DNA from: Ignavibacteria bacterium UBA2360
Lineage (GTDB): Bacteria > Bacteroidota > Ignavibacteria > Tepidaquicellales > OLB5
DNA: 64,000 nt
Reading direction: 5' to 3'
Assembly (NCBI GenBank): GCA_002344125.1
Contig: DDTQ01000010.1
Span: 80,947 to 144,946, forward strand
The position numbers and the translations under genes were made by a program. Positions 18,435-27,322 of this stretch are shown here, piece after piece. Under the pieces are notes generated by a model. That model did not search any database. It worked only from the letters and a program-made list of their open reading frames with translations, and was not told where the DNA came from. Every line of letters starts with the position of its first letter. The stretch's first letter is position 1.

Positions 18435-18944
18435 ATGAAATACACAAAAACAATTCTGCTTTCCCTCTTATTCGCTTTACTGTTTATTCCAAATACCCGC
18501 ATATCAGCGCAGGATGAAATGGATTTTGAGTTGTTTATGGGCATGATGTCCGAATCCATCAGCGAACAACAACTCGATGAGCTTAGTTACATGCTTCCCA
18601 TGAAAATTAAGGTCACCGGCTACGCCCACGGCGATTTTTCCTTTGATGGTGAAAATGACCTGGTCATTGCAATTAGGGATACCAAAAAGACTCCCAAAAA
18701 TACAGTTGATGTTTACTTCTTCGAAAATATCGCTAACCAGTCCTACAAGCTTGTCAAAAAACAAAACTACAAATATTACGAAATTTCTCTTGAAGTTTCA
18801 TTCCTCGTAAAAGAAGGCAAGTGTTACGTTACCAATCGCGATGATAACAACTGGTATTTTACCGGTTACAGAATTGACGAGGAGCAGCTTGTTCAGGATG
18901 AAAAGGAAATCTTTCCAATAGAGTTTGAAAACGCAGGCAATTAA
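18435..18944 (+). CDS. Secreted protein of unknown function
   Basis: A 169-residue protein with a signal peptide (about 1-25, ending RISAQ). The mature part contains GDFSFDGENDLVIAIRDTKK, reminiscent of FG-GAP/VCBS-type Ca-binding surface loops (DGxNDL), but only one such unit is seen. Predicted periplasmic or surface. A terminator follows directly, so it is a single-gene unit. Confidence 0.72.
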   Translation: MKYTKTILLSLLFALLFIPNTRISAQDEMDFELFMGMMSESISEQQLDELSYMLPMKIKVTGYAHGDFSFDGENDLVIAIRDTKKTPKNTVDVYFFENIANQSYKLVKKQNYKYYEISLEVSFLVKEGKCYVTNRDDNNWYFTGYRIDEEQLVQDEKEIFPIEFENAGN

Positions 18945-18981
18945 ACATATTCTTTCCCCACTTAAAGCCTGTTTTCACGTC

Positions 18982-19011
18982 GCCCCGGATTGTTAGCCGG
19001 GGCTTTTTTTT
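18982..19011 (+). terminator. Rho-independent terminator
   Basis: Stem GCCCCGG/CCGGGGC with an 8-base loop, followed by eight T residues, 38 bases after the stop of the secreted-protein gene. Confidence 0.9.
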
Positions 19012-19021
19012 AACTGATACT

Positions 19022-19080
19022 TTGTCATTCCCGCGCCTGCCTGCCATAACGGCAGTTCAGGCAGGAAAGCGGGAATCTTT
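19022..19080. repeat. GTCATTCCCGC-type dispersed repeat
   Basis: GTCATTCCCGC at the left end and GCGGGAATCTTT at the right end form an imperfect inverted repeat, with an internal CCTGCCTG/CAGGCAGG palindrome. Shorter relatives lie at 29822-29850, 32738-32775 and 34324-34390. No coding content. Confidence 0.55.
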
Positions 19081-19212
19081 ATCAATTTTACATTATATTT
19101 CCCCCGTTGTTGGTCTTGTGACCAACAACTATTGTGTTACCTCTAGGCTTTACTTTCTAAGTATCCCGCTATGTGACTATAATTATTTTAATTAAATAAT
19201 TAACTTTGCACT

Positions 19213-20508
19213 ATGATAGAACGATATACTCTCCCCGAAATTGGCAGCATATGGTCAGAAGAAAATAAATTCTCCATTTGGCTAAAAATTGAAATATTCG
19301 CTTCTGAAGCGAACAATAAACTTGGAATAGTTCCCACCTCAGCATTAAAGAAAATCCGCTCGAAGGCAAAATTCAACGTTAAAAAAATAAATGAAATTGA
19401 AGCAGTAGTTAAGCATGATGTCATTGCATTCTTAACTAATGTCGGCAGTTATGTCGGACCCGAATCGAGGTTCATTCATTACGGCATGACAAGCAGCGAT
19501 GTACTTGATACAGCCCTTTCAGTGCAGATGAAAGAAGCGGGTGAACTGCTGCTGAGGCAGCTTATAGTTTTAAGATCAGCCCTCGCTAAGAAAGCCAAAA
19601 AGTATAAATATCTGCCTATGGTAGGCAGAACCCACGGCGTTCACGCCGAAGCGGTCACGCTTGGGCTCAAGTTTGCTTTATGGTATGATGAAGTTAACCG
19701 TGATATAACAAGATTGAAAACAGCCATCAAAACTGTTTCAGTCGGTAAGATCTCAGGCGCTGTTGGTACGTATGAACACCTGAATCCGTATGTTGAGCGT
19801 TACGTTTGCAAAAAGCTGGGCCTCGAGCCGGCAAACGCTGCAACGCAGATAATTCAGCGTGATGTTCACGCTGAATACATGACAACACTTGCAATAATTG
19901 CTTCATCACTCGAAAAATTCGCGACTGAAATACGCCACCAGCAAAAGACTGAAGTACTGGAGCTTGAAGAACCATTTACAAAAGGGCAGAAAGGATCTTC
20001 AGCAATGCCGCATAAGAAAAATCCGGTAATTTGTGAGCGTATTGCCGGCTTGGCAAGGGTCATCCGCAGCAACTCCATTGCTGCCATGGAAAATGTCAAT
20101 CTCTGGCATGAGCGTGATATCTCGCACTCATCTGTTGAGCGCATGATCATTCCAGATAGCACAATGCTTATGTATTACATGCTTGTGAAAATGATCGAAG
20201 TTGTTGAAGGGCTTGTTGTCAACAAAGAAAATATCGCAAAAAATCTTAACCGCACTCACGGACTCATATACTCACAGCGCGCATTGTTAAAGCTCGTTGA
20301 AGCGGGTCTTACCCGCGAGCAGGCTTATAAAGCCGTGCAGGATAACGCCATGTGGTCCTGGAAGACGGGTGAAGATTTCCGTGACCTGCTTGAAAGCGAT
20401 AAAGTGATATCATCAAAGGTCAAAAAGGCGCAGATAGAAGACATTTTCAACCCCCAAAAGGTATTCAAGAATATCGATTATATCTTCAAAAATACTGGTA
20501 TAAAATAA
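19213..20508 (+). CDS. purB: Adenylosuccinate lyase
   Basis: Catalyses two beta-eliminations in purine synthesis (SAICAR to AICAR plus fumarate, and adenylosuccinate to AMP plus fumarate). The fumarase/aspartase signature KGSSAMPHKKNP is present, as are the conserved HYGMTSSDVLDTALS and GRTHGVHAEAVT regions with the catalytic His. Length 431 is standard. The gene stands alone, flanked by repeats and a tRNA. TAACTTTG at 19201-19208 lies so close to the ATG that, if it is the -7 box, the mRNA would be nearly leaderless. Confidence 0.95.
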   Translation: MIERYTLPEIGSIWSEENKFSIWLKIEIFASEANNKLGIVPTSALKKIRSKAKFNVKKINEIEAVVKHDVIAFLTNVGSYVGPESRFIHYGMTSSDVLDTALSVQMKEAGELLLRQLIVLRSALAKKAKKYKYLPMVGRTHGVHAEAVTLGLKFALWYDEVNRDITRLKTAIKTVSVGKISGAVGTYEHLNPYVERYVCKKLGLEPANAATQIIQRDVHAEYMTTLAIIASSLEKFATEIRHQQKTEVLELEEPFTKGQKGSSAMPHKKNPVICERIAGLARVIRSNSIAAMENVNLWHERDISHSSVERMIIPDSTMLMYYMLVKMIEVVEGLVVNKENIAKNLNRTHGLIYSQRALLKLVEAGLTREQAYKAVQDNAMWSWKTGEDFRDLLESDKVISSKVKKAQIEDIFNPQKVFKNIDYIFKNTGIK

Positions 20509-20512
20509 CATT

Positions 20513-20564
20513 TTGTAAATCGAATCGCTGATTCGATTAGTCGAAACAGCGTTTCGACTTACAA
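20513..20564. repeat. Twin-hairpin palindromic element after purB
   Basis: Two adjacent perfect hairpins: AATCGAATC-GCT-GATTCGATT (20518-20538) and AGTCGAAAC-AGC-GTTTCGACT (20539-20559). They are framed by TTGTAA (20513-20518) and TTACAA (20559-20564). The whole can fold as a three-way junction with complementary triplet loops. It starts 5 bases after the purB stop. Confidence 0.75.
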
Positions 20565-20579
20565 TTACATTCCCTTTCC

Positions 20580-20610
20580 TTGAAATTCTCCCATTTTTTC
20601 ATTAAATTTG
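20580..20610 (+). promoter_or_regulatory. Promoter upstream of tRNA-Val
   Basis: TTGAAA (20580-20585), 17-bp spacer, TAAATTTG (20603-20610). It would yield a transcript starting near 20617, with about 200 unexplained bases before tRNA-Val. Confidence 0.55.
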
Positions 20611-20819
20611 TAGTCTAATATATGAACTATTTTAGCCCGCCTGGCTGCTAAATCCGTTCCGGACTGAACATTTCAGTATCGTATCATATTCAAAGTCAGG
20701 GTAATTTTTATCAGTATCTGCGTTACTTGCAGCAATTTTCCAAAATAAAACAGCAGCTAAACAATTTTCAAATATTTTATTTGAAATTTGTAATTTGATA
20801 TTTGACATTTTGATTTTCA

Positions 20820-20893
20820 GGGCGGTTAGCTCAGTTGGTTAGAGCGCCACGTTGACATCGTGGAGGTCACCGGTTCGAATCCAGTATCGCCCA
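20820..20893 (+). tRNA. tRNA-Val (anticodon GAC)
   Basis: A 74-base tRNA. Acceptor GGGCGGT/ATCGCCC has one G-T pair. The D arm is GCTC/GAGC. The anticodon stem CCACG/CGTGG holds loop TTGACAT with anticodon GAC at 20854-20856. The T arm is ACCGG-TTCGAAT-CCAGT with one C-A mismatch in the stem. Discriminator A; CCA not encoded. Confidence 0.95.
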
Positions 20894-20972
20894 CAAGCGA
20901 TATAATTGGCATCAATCATATCATATTGTAAAAAAGTATTGGGGATAATTATAAATCTATATAAATAAATTA

Positions 20973-22148
20973 ATGAACAAAACTATCAAAATATCAATTT
21001 TCCTGATGTTGTTCTTCTTTTCATCAAGCGTATTTTCGCAGATTTATTCACCAAAGGATATAGTCAACGTTTATGATCCTTTCACATTGACATTCGGTGA
21101 ACTTGTTCTGAACACAAATGATGAAGATTTCAAAGAACATAATTTTGTAATTATTATTACTATTACAATCGGACCCGAGAAGATCATTAAATTTTTATAT
21201 AAAGATGACCTCCTGATAAACAATGTGAAGAACTATAACGATGAATACTGGGCTATCAATTTTACCGCGAGGAAAAACAACATTGTACTTATTCCCGCGA
21301 TCTACAATATCGCAAATAACGGCGGTATGATAAATATCAGGATGGAAGGCTATTCAAACATTTCCGCCGGCGATGAATCAATGATGAGCCAGCTTTCAAC
21401 AGGATATGTTTATACAAGCTCTACGATGTACGCTTCCATGGAACAGGCTTACAAATACCTGGCATCATCACCTGAAGTGAACAAACCGAACTCAAGCCTG
21501 TTAACTACTGCCGAAGTGCTGCAGAGGAATGTATCCACAAGACCCGGAATATTTTATCTTGGCAACCCGACCGATATAAGCTACGCTATACCTGAGGATC
21601 CGAAAAAAGTTATAGGTACAAACCTTCTTATCCAGGGGCAGAAAAAAGTTGAATCAAAATTATCAAATAAAGCGGCTGATGTTTGGAATATCCTTGTAAC
21701 AAAGTACACAGATGTGAAACTGGTGCAGGGTGAGTCATACTTCAACAAAATAAAAGGCGCTTTCAGTGATATTATCAATATGCCAAAGATCGATGAAAAT
21801 AAACGCGAAGGTTTAATTGCTCGCTGCAACGAAATTATCAATGAAGATCTGGTAATGGGGCGCAAAGCCGGTGTCTATATGAATAACGAAGTCATTGAGC
21901 AGTTCACATATCTTATGAATTTTGTGAAAGCCGGCATCAGGGCAAAATCTGATACAGCGGCAACAACAGCGGATTTTATGAAAGCTGATGAACGCGAAGC
22001 GTTGAATTACTTTGAAACAAACCTGAAAGAGAACGATTTCGATCTGAATAACCAGTACCTGTTTGATGATTATATCAATTCATCGGTTAACAGGGGCGCA
22101 ATTCAGAAAGAAATTGATATCATAAGAAGATATTACCAGCTTAAGTAA
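20973..22148 (+). CDS. Secreted protein of unknown function
   Basis: A 391-residue exported protein with a signal peptide (about 1-22, ending VFSQ). The first 130 residues look beta-rich and the last 200 helical and charged. No known domain or T9SS sorting domain is visible. Predicted periplasmic. It lies alone between tRNA-Val and thrS. Confidence 0.72.
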   Translation: MNKTIKISIFLMLFFFSSSVFSQIYSPKDIVNVYDPFTLTFGELVLNTNDEDFKEHNFVIIITITIGPEKIIKFLYKDDLLINNVKNYNDEYWAINFTARKNNIVLIPAIYNIANNGGMINIRMEGYSNISAGDESMMSQLSTGYVYTSSTMYASMEQAYKYLASSPEVNKPNSSLLTTAEVLQRNVSTRPGIFYLGNPTDISYAIPEDPKKVIGTNLLIQGQKKVESKLSNKAADVWNILVTKYTDVKLVQGESYFNKIKGAFSDIINMPKIDENKREGLIARCNEIINEDLVMGRKAGVYMNNEVIEQFTYLMNFVKAGIRAKSDTAATTADFMKADEREALNYFETNLKENDFDLNNQYLFDDYINSSVNRGAIQKEIDIIRRYYQLK

Positions 22149-22245
22149 TTTTCAAAACCCTGAGTGAAACGAAGGGTCTCATTCACAGAACGAATATTAT
22201 GAATTGTACTTTGTTCTGATAACAATTTTTAAATTAGTCATATAA

Positions 22246-24180
22246 TTGAGCAATAACGAAAATATTAAAATTACTTTTCCTGACGGGAATTCTAAAGAAT
22301 TCCCTAAGGGAACTTCTTCTCTTGATATAGCGAGATCCATAAGCAAAGGTCTCGCGGAAGATGTACTTGTCGCCGAAGTGAATGGCATCCTTGTTGATCT
22401 TGTGAAACCTATTAATCAGGATTCATCGGTCAAATTCTACAAGTTCGGCGATGATGAAGGCAGGAAGGTCTATTGGCATACCACCAGCCATATAATGGCG
22501 CAGGCAGTTGAAGAATTATTCCCCGGCGCTAAGTTTGGCGTGGGTCCGCCCATTGAAAACGGATTTTACTATGATGTCGATTCCGAACATAAGTTCACCG
22601 ATGAAGATCTCAAAAAGATCGAAGATAAAATGCTTGAGATCGCTAAGCGCGATCTTGTTACTACCCGCGAGGAATTAAAACGCGAAGATGCCATTGCTTA
22701 TTTCAAATCAAAAAGGGTCGATCCGTATAAAGTTGAAATACTGGAAGATATAGCGAAGAACGAAGAGTATGTTTCGTTGTATCACCAGGGCGGATTTACC
22801 GATCTTTGCCGCGGTCCACACATGCCAACTACCGCAAAGCTTAAGAATGTAAAACTCTTGAGTGTGTCAGGTTCATATTGGCGCGGTGACTCAGACCGCC
22901 AGCAGCTCCAAAGGATCTACGGCATATCTTTCCCCAAAAAGAAAGAGCTTGATGATTATCTGCATCTTCTTGAAGAAGCTAAGAAAAGGGATCACAGGAA
23001 ACTCGGAAAAGAACTTGAGCTTTTCATGTTCCACGAATACAGTCCGGGCGCTCCATTCTGGCTGCCCAACGGGATGGTAATCTTCAAAGAACTCGAAAAG
23101 TTATGGCGTGAGATACATGACTATAATGGTTACGATGAGATAAATACTCCAATAATGGTTAAAGATAAATTGTTTGAACAATCAGGTCATCTAGAGCATT
23201 ACCGGGAAAATATGTTCAGGATTGATGATGGCGATGAGACTTACTATCTTAAACCTATGAACTGCCCCGAAGCTACACTGGTTTATTCAAACAAAATGAG
23301 AAGTTATAAGGATCTACCTTTGAGATTGAGTGAAATTGGCAGGCTGCACAGAAATGAACTTCGCGGTGCTTTAGGCGGAATGTTCCGTGTAAGGCAGATA
23401 ACTATGGATGATGCTCATATATTCTGTACTCCAGAACAGATACAGGAAGAGATCACCGGAGTTATGGGACTCATCAAAAGATTTTATGCTATTTTCGGAC
23501 TTGAGCCAAGATTCTTCCTTTCTACCAGACCTGATAACGCAATGGGAACCAAAGAAGTTTGGGATAAGGCAGAAGCTTCGCTTGCCGCAGCTTTGGAAGC
23601 CAATGAACTGAAATACGAAGTCAACGAAAAAGACGGCGCATTCTACGGACCCAAGATTGACGTGAATATTAAAGATGCATTGAATCGTGATTGGCAGATA
23701 GCAACAATTCAGCTTGATTATAACCTGCCCGAAAGATTTGACCTGACCTATGAAGGCAGCGACGGACAGAAGCACCGTCCCGTGATGGTACACCGTGCCA
23801 TCTTCGGCAGTTTTGAAAGATTCATAGGGATGATAATTGAGCATTTTGCGGGTAACTTTCCGCTATGGCTTTCTCCGCTTCAGGTGGCAGTTCTTGCAAT
23901 TACCGATAATCAGTTAGATTACGCTAAAGAAGTTTATGGTAAATTCAGGGATGCAGGTTTCAGGGTTGAACTTGATTCACGCAGCGAAAAAATTGGCTAC
24001 AAAATACGTGATTGGGAAACCAAAAAAGTACCGTACATGATAGTGCTTGGCGATAAGGAAATGCAGGCAGGTAATATCACCGTACGCGCGCACAAAAAAG
24101 GTGATCTTGGTAAGCACGAACTTGAGGCCTTCATCAGCAGTTTAATAGATGAAAGAGATTCAAAAAAGATAAATCAGTAA
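22246..24180 (+). CDS. thrS: Threonyl-tRNA synthetase
   Basis: Charges tRNA-Thr with threonine. Domains in order: TGS (1-62), editing domain with HTTSHIMAQAVEELFPG and CRGPHMP, class II catalytic core, and anticodon-binding domain. The core zinc ligands appear as MNCPE, DDAHIF and MVHRAIFGSFERF. The usual MNCPGH is MNCPEA here, but the Cys is kept. The start is TTG at 22246. No T-box leader is visible. It is followed closely by infC, the common thrS-infC-rpmI-rplT order. Confidence 0.96.
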   Translation: MSNNENIKITFPDGNSKEFPKGTSSLDIARSISKGLAEDVLVAEVNGILVDLVKPINQDSSVKFYKFGDDEGRKVYWHTTSHIMAQAVEELFPGAKFGVGPPIENGFYYDVDSEHKFTDEDLKKIEDKMLEIAKRDLVTTREELKREDAIAYFKSKRVDPYKVEILEDIAKNEEYVSLYHQGGFTDLCRGPHMPTTAKLKNVKLLSVSGSYWRGDSDRQQLQRIYGISFPKKKELDDYLHLLEEAKKRDHRKLGKELELFMFHEYSPGAPFWLPNGMVIFKELEKLWREIHDYNGYDEINTPIMVKDKLFEQSGHLEHYRENMFRIDDGDETYYLKPMNCPEATLVYSNKMRSYKDLPLRLSEIGRLHRNELRGALGGMFRVRQITMDDAHIFCTPEQIQEEITGVMGLIKRFYAIFGLEPRFFLSTRPDNAMGTKEVWDKAEASLAAALEANELKYEVNEKDGAFYGPKIDVNIKDALNRDWQIATIQLDYNLPERFDLTYEGSDGQKHRPVMVHRAIFGSFERFIGMIIEHFAGNFPLWLSPLQVAVLAITDNQLDYAKEVYGKFRDAGFRVELDSRSEKIGYKIRDWETKKVPYMIVLGDKEMQAGNITVRAHKKGDLGKHELEAFISSLIDERDSKKINQ

Positions 24181-24236
24181 AAATCAGCAGCAATATTTCA
24201 GCAGCGCAAAATTTATAACTTTTAAAGGAGTTAATC

Positions 24237-24881
24237 ATTAAGGAAAGAAAGATCAAAACACGCATCAATGAACAGATTCGTGTTCCCGAGGTAAGGGTTA
24301 TTGATGAGAACGGCGATCAGGCCGGTGTAAAACCAACTCAGGAAGCCCTTAGGATGGCAAGATCAAAAGATCTTGACCTGATTGAAGTTTCGCCAAACGC
24401 CAAACCGCCTGTTTGTAAAATAGGTGATTTTGGTAAATACAATTACGAAAAGCAGAAAAAGGAAAAAGAGCAGAAAAAGAGCAAAACTTCCACGCAGCTT
24501 AAGGAAATTCGCTTTCATCCGAATACTGATACTCATGATATGGATTTCAAGTGCCGCCACCTTGTGGAATTCCTTGTGCAGGGCCACAAAGTAAAGGCTA
24601 CTATCATTTTCATAGGCAGAATGATGGTTCACCAGGATATCGGCAGAAAGCTTATGGATGAGATACTCGAAAGACTGACAGTTGTGGGTAAAATTGAACA
24701 GCCTCCTAAAATGGAAGGCCGCTATTTGACCGTAATGCTTATCCCTGATAAGAAGAAGATAGATGATTATAAGAAGAACCTGGAAAAAGGCAAACCTTCT
24801 GAGAAAACAGAAGAAGCAAAGGTTGAGCCAAAAACTGAATCTAAACCGGAACCGGCAGCGGAAGTTCCGGCTGATAAGTAA
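24237..24881 (+). CDS. infC: Translation initiation factor IF-3 (ATT start)
   Basis: IF-3 binds the 30S subunit, checks start-codon choice and prevents premature 50S joining. From ATT the product (214 aa) has the N-domain TRINEQIRVPEVRVIDENGD, the linker YNYEKQKKEKEQKK and the C-domain IRFHPNTDTHDMDFK. A strong AAAGGAG (24224-24230) lies 6 bases before the ATT at 24237. Starting at the first ATG (24354) would remove 39 conserved residues. Non-AUG AUU starts in infC are a known autoregulatory device. The C-terminal tail is a Glu/Lys/Pro-rich extension. Confidence 0.95.
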   Translation: MKERKIKTRINEQIRVPEVRVIDENGDQAGVKPTQEALRMARSKDLDLIEVSPNAKPPVCKIGDFGKYNYEKQKKEKEQKKSKTSTQLKEIRFHPNTDTHDMDFKCRHLVEFLVQGHKVKATIIFIGRMMVHQDIGRKLMDEILERLTVVGKIEQPPKMEGRYLTVMLIPDKKKIDDYKKNLEKGKPSEKTEEAKVEPKTESKPEPAAEVPADK

Positions 24882-24927
24882 AATATAAAAAAGAAAAATC
24901 AATAATTAACGAAAGTAAGGTATTAAA

Positions 24928-25122
24928 ATGCCAAAGATGAAATCAAACCGCGGTGCAGCAAAATCATTTAAGGTTACTGCTACCGGGAAGGTAAAAAGAA
25001 AACATTCTTTAAAGAGACACATACTTACAAAAAAATCAGCTAAAAGAATAAGACAGCTCAGACACGATGCGCTTGTTTCAGAAGCTGATGCAAAACGCGT
25101 AAGAAGAATGCTTCTTGCCTAA
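24928..25122 (+). CDS. rpmI: 50S ribosomal protein L35
   Basis: A 64-residue, very basic protein starting MPKMKSNRGAAKSFKVT with KRKHSLKRHILTKKSAKRIRQL, the L35 signature. It is placed between infC and rplT in the conserved operon. Confidence 0.96.
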   Translation: MPKMKSNRGAAKSFKVTATGKVKRKHSLKRHILTKKSAKRIRQLRHDALVSEADAKRVRRMLLA

Positions 25123-25166
25123 TAAACAAAAAATAAAAATTAATATAACACAGGAGATATAATAAT

Positions 25167-25514
25167 ATGCCTCGTTCAGTAAATGCAGTAGCTTCCAGAA
25201 AAAGACGCAAGAGAATGCTTGCCAAAGCGAAAGGCTACTGGGGCAGAAGAAGTAAAGTCACAACAGTCGCTAAACACAGCGTTGAAAAAGCAGGACAGCA
25301 CGCTTATTCAGGCCGCAAACTTAAAAAGCGCGTTATGCGCAATATCTGGACAGTGAGAATTAACGCTGCCGCCAGGGATAATAACACTACATACTCAAAA
25401 CTTATCGGCGCTCTTAATAAGAAGAATATCGATATCAACAGGAAAGTTCTCGCGCAGCTTGCATACGATAATCCGGCGGCATTCACAGAAGTTGTGAAGT
25501 TCGCTATGAGCTGA
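25167..25514 (+). CDS. rplT: 50S ribosomal protein L20
   Basis: A 115-residue L20: PRSVNAVASRKRRKRMLAKAKGYWGRRS at the N-terminus (an early 23S assembly protein), then the globular part ending NPAAFTEVVKFA. AGGAG at 25152-25156 precedes the start. In some bacteria L20 represses this operon. I saw no clear pseudoknot here. Confidence 0.96.
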   Translation: MPRSVNAVASRKRRKRMLAKAKGYWGRRSKVTTVAKHSVEKAGQHAYSGRKLKKRVMRNIWTVRINAAARDNNTTYSKLIGALNKKNIDINRKVLAQLAYDNPAAFTEVVKFAMS

Positions 25515-25534
25515 TCCTGCATGGCAGGATATAA

Positions 25535-25571
25535 TTTTCAGCCACGGCTTTATTAGCCGTGGCGGTGAAAA
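25535..25571 (+). other. Strong hairpin between rplT and pheS
   Basis: GCCACGGCT/AGCCGTGGC (25541-25549 and 25555-25563) with loop TTATT is a perfect 9-bp stem, extended outward by TTTTCA/TGAAAA after a 2-base bulge. A smaller CCTGC-ATG-GCAGG hairpin sits just before (25516-25528). No U-tract follows, so it is more likely a processing or partial attenuation element than a full terminator. Confidence 0.6.
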
Positions 25572-25652
25572 TGTTTTGACCGCGTAAAGCAACATTTGTC
25601 GCAGCAGTCCGTTTATAAAAAAATAGATCTGGAAAATAAGAGTTAACCCAAA

Positions 25653-26672
25653 ATGCTGTCTGATCTCAATGAAATTGAGCAGGAAATAAATTCATTTCCG
25701 GTGAATTCACCTGAAGAGCTTGAAAACTTCAGACTGAAATTCATTTCCCGCAACGGTCTTCTAACAGGTCTGTTTGAAGAACTGAAGAACGTTAGCAGGG
25801 AAGAAAAACCCGTTGTTGGCAAGAAACTTAACGAAGTTAAAAAACTTGCTGAAAGTAAGTTCAATACCTTAAAAGCGCAGCTGGATGATACCGGCTCCAA
25901 AAAGGAAGATATCGATCTTACGCTGCCTGCCGCTTCATACAGTATCGGCAGAGAGCACCTCATTTCCCAAACCCTCGCAGAAATGGTTAAGATATTCCGC
26001 GAAATTGGATTCAAGGTAACAGATGGACCCGAGCTTGAAGAGGAATTTTATAACTTCGACGCTTTGAACACTCCCGCTCACCACCCCGCAAGGGATATGC
26101 AGGATACATTCTACGTTCAGAGTACCACAGATAAAGATAAAAAACACGTGCTTCGCACTCATACATCGCCTGTGCAGATAAGAACCATGCTGCAAAATAA
26201 ACCTCCTTTGAGGATCATCAGCCCGGGAAAGGTTTTCAGAAATGAAACCGTCACCTATAAAAATTATTTTATGTTTCACCAGCTCGAAGGTCTTTACATA
26301 GATAAAAATGTAAGTATGAGAGATCTCAAAGGCGTTCTTGCCTACTTCTTCAAAAAATTCTACGGAGAAAACACAAAGATACGCTTTATACCGAGCTTTT
26401 TCCCCTTCACAGAACCATCAGGTCAGGTGGATATTTCATGCTTCATTTGCGGCGGCAAAGGCTGCAAAACATGCAAAGAAACAGGCTGGCTTGAAGTCGG
26501 CGGCTGCGGAATGGTGGACCCCAATGTATTCAGATCGGTTAACATAGACCCCGAAGAATATACAGGCTACGCCTTCGGCATGGGAATGGAAAGACTCACC
26601 ATGATGAAATACGGCATCAAAGATATCCGCATACTTTATCAAAATGACGTGAGATTTCTTGACCAGTTCTAA
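25653..26672 (+). CDS. pheS: Phenylalanyl-tRNA synthetase alpha subunit
   Basis: The catalytic alpha subunit of the heterotetrameric PheRS. An N-terminal coiled coil (about 1-80) is followed by the class II core with DTFYVQSTTDK, LRTHTSPVQIRTM, FRNETVTYKNYFMFHQLEG, GGCGMVDPNVF and YTGYAFGMGMERLTMMKYGI. A Cys-rich insert CFICGGKGCKTCKETGW (about 255-271) resembles a small zinc-binding knuckle. The beta subunit gene pheT, usually next, is absent. plsY starts on the following base. Confidence 0.95.
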   Translation: MLSDLNEIEQEINSFPVNSPEELENFRLKFISRNGLLTGLFEELKNVSREEKPVVGKKLNEVKKLAESKFNTLKAQLDDTGSKKEDIDLTLPAASYSIGREHLISQTLAEMVKIFREIGFKVTDGPELEEEFYNFDALNTPAHHPARDMQDTFYVQSTTDKDKKHVLRTHTSPVQIRTMLQNKPPLRIISPGKVFRNETVTYKNYFMFHQLEGLYIDKNVSMRDLKGVLAYFFKKFYGENTKIRFIPSFFPFTEPSGQVDISCFICGGKGCKTCKETGWLEVGGCGMVDPNVFRSVNIDPEEYTGYAFGMGMERLTMMKYGIKDIRILYQNDVRFLDQF

Positions 26673-27299
26673 ATGGCAGAGCTATTCACCATAAATAATT
26701 TCGTTATTTTTGTTCTTTGTTATTTGATAGGATCATTCCCCACAGCATATATACTTGTTAAACTCAGGTCCAACAAAGATCTGACCAAAGAAGGCTCGGG
26801 AAATGTAGGTACACTGAATTCATTCACTGTATCTAAATCCAAAGCAATTGGCATAACAGTACTTCTGATAGATATCCTGAAAGGGGCTCTGCCCGTTTAT
26901 TTCATGATGTTTATCATGCCGCATCCATACCAGTCAGTTTTGCTTGGCGCATGCGCCTTGATCCTGGGGCATAACTATCCCGTTTGGCTCAGATTCAAAG
27001 GCGGCAGGGGACTCGCCACCGGCGCGGGTATTTTTCTCGTGGTAAATTACTACATATTCATCGGATGGTGTGTTGTATGGCTTTTGGTGTTCATTCTGAA
27101 AAGAAAAGTGCTGATAGCAAATACCGCGGCGACTTTTTCGCTTCCTGTGTATGTGCTGTTGATAAATTTTTTCAGCTTTATGCTTGTAAACAGCCAGGCT
27201 GCGGGATTTTCTCTGAACTATTTTAACGTTTATTCAATTATAATAACAGCAATCATCCTTTCAAGGCACACTGAAGTTTTTAAAAAAGAAAATAAATAA
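26673..27299 (+). CDS. plsY: Glycerol-3-phosphate acyltransferase PlsY
   Basis: Transfers the acyl group of acyl-phosphate to glycerol-3-phosphate, the first step of phospholipid synthesis. It is a 208-residue inner-membrane protein with about five helices and the family motifs CYLIGSFPTAYI, GSGNVGTLN (usually GSGNPGATN) and HNYPVWLRFKGGRGLATGAG. It directly abuts the pheS stop codon. The deviations in motif 2 are notable, but the catalytic pattern is kept. Confidence 0.93.
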   Translation: MAELFTINNFVIFVLCYLIGSFPTAYILVKLRSNKDLTKEGSGNVGTLNSFTVSKSKAIGITVLLIDILKGALPVYFMMFIMPHPYQSVLLGACALILGHNYPVWLRFKGGRGLATGAGIFLVVNYYIFIGWCVVWLLVFILKRKVLIANTAATFSLPVYVLLINFFSFMLVNSQAAGFSLNYFNVYSIIITAIILSRHTEVFKKENK

Positions 27300-27322
27300 T
27301 TCATTAATATAAAACATTAATT

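Noticed and set aside
22149..22245. T-box leader before thrS
   Set aside because: Too short, no T-box consensus or specifier stem seen.
24354..24881. infC starting at the first ATG
   Set aside because: It would remove 39 conserved N-domain residues; the ATT at 24237 has a strong Shine-Dalgarno.
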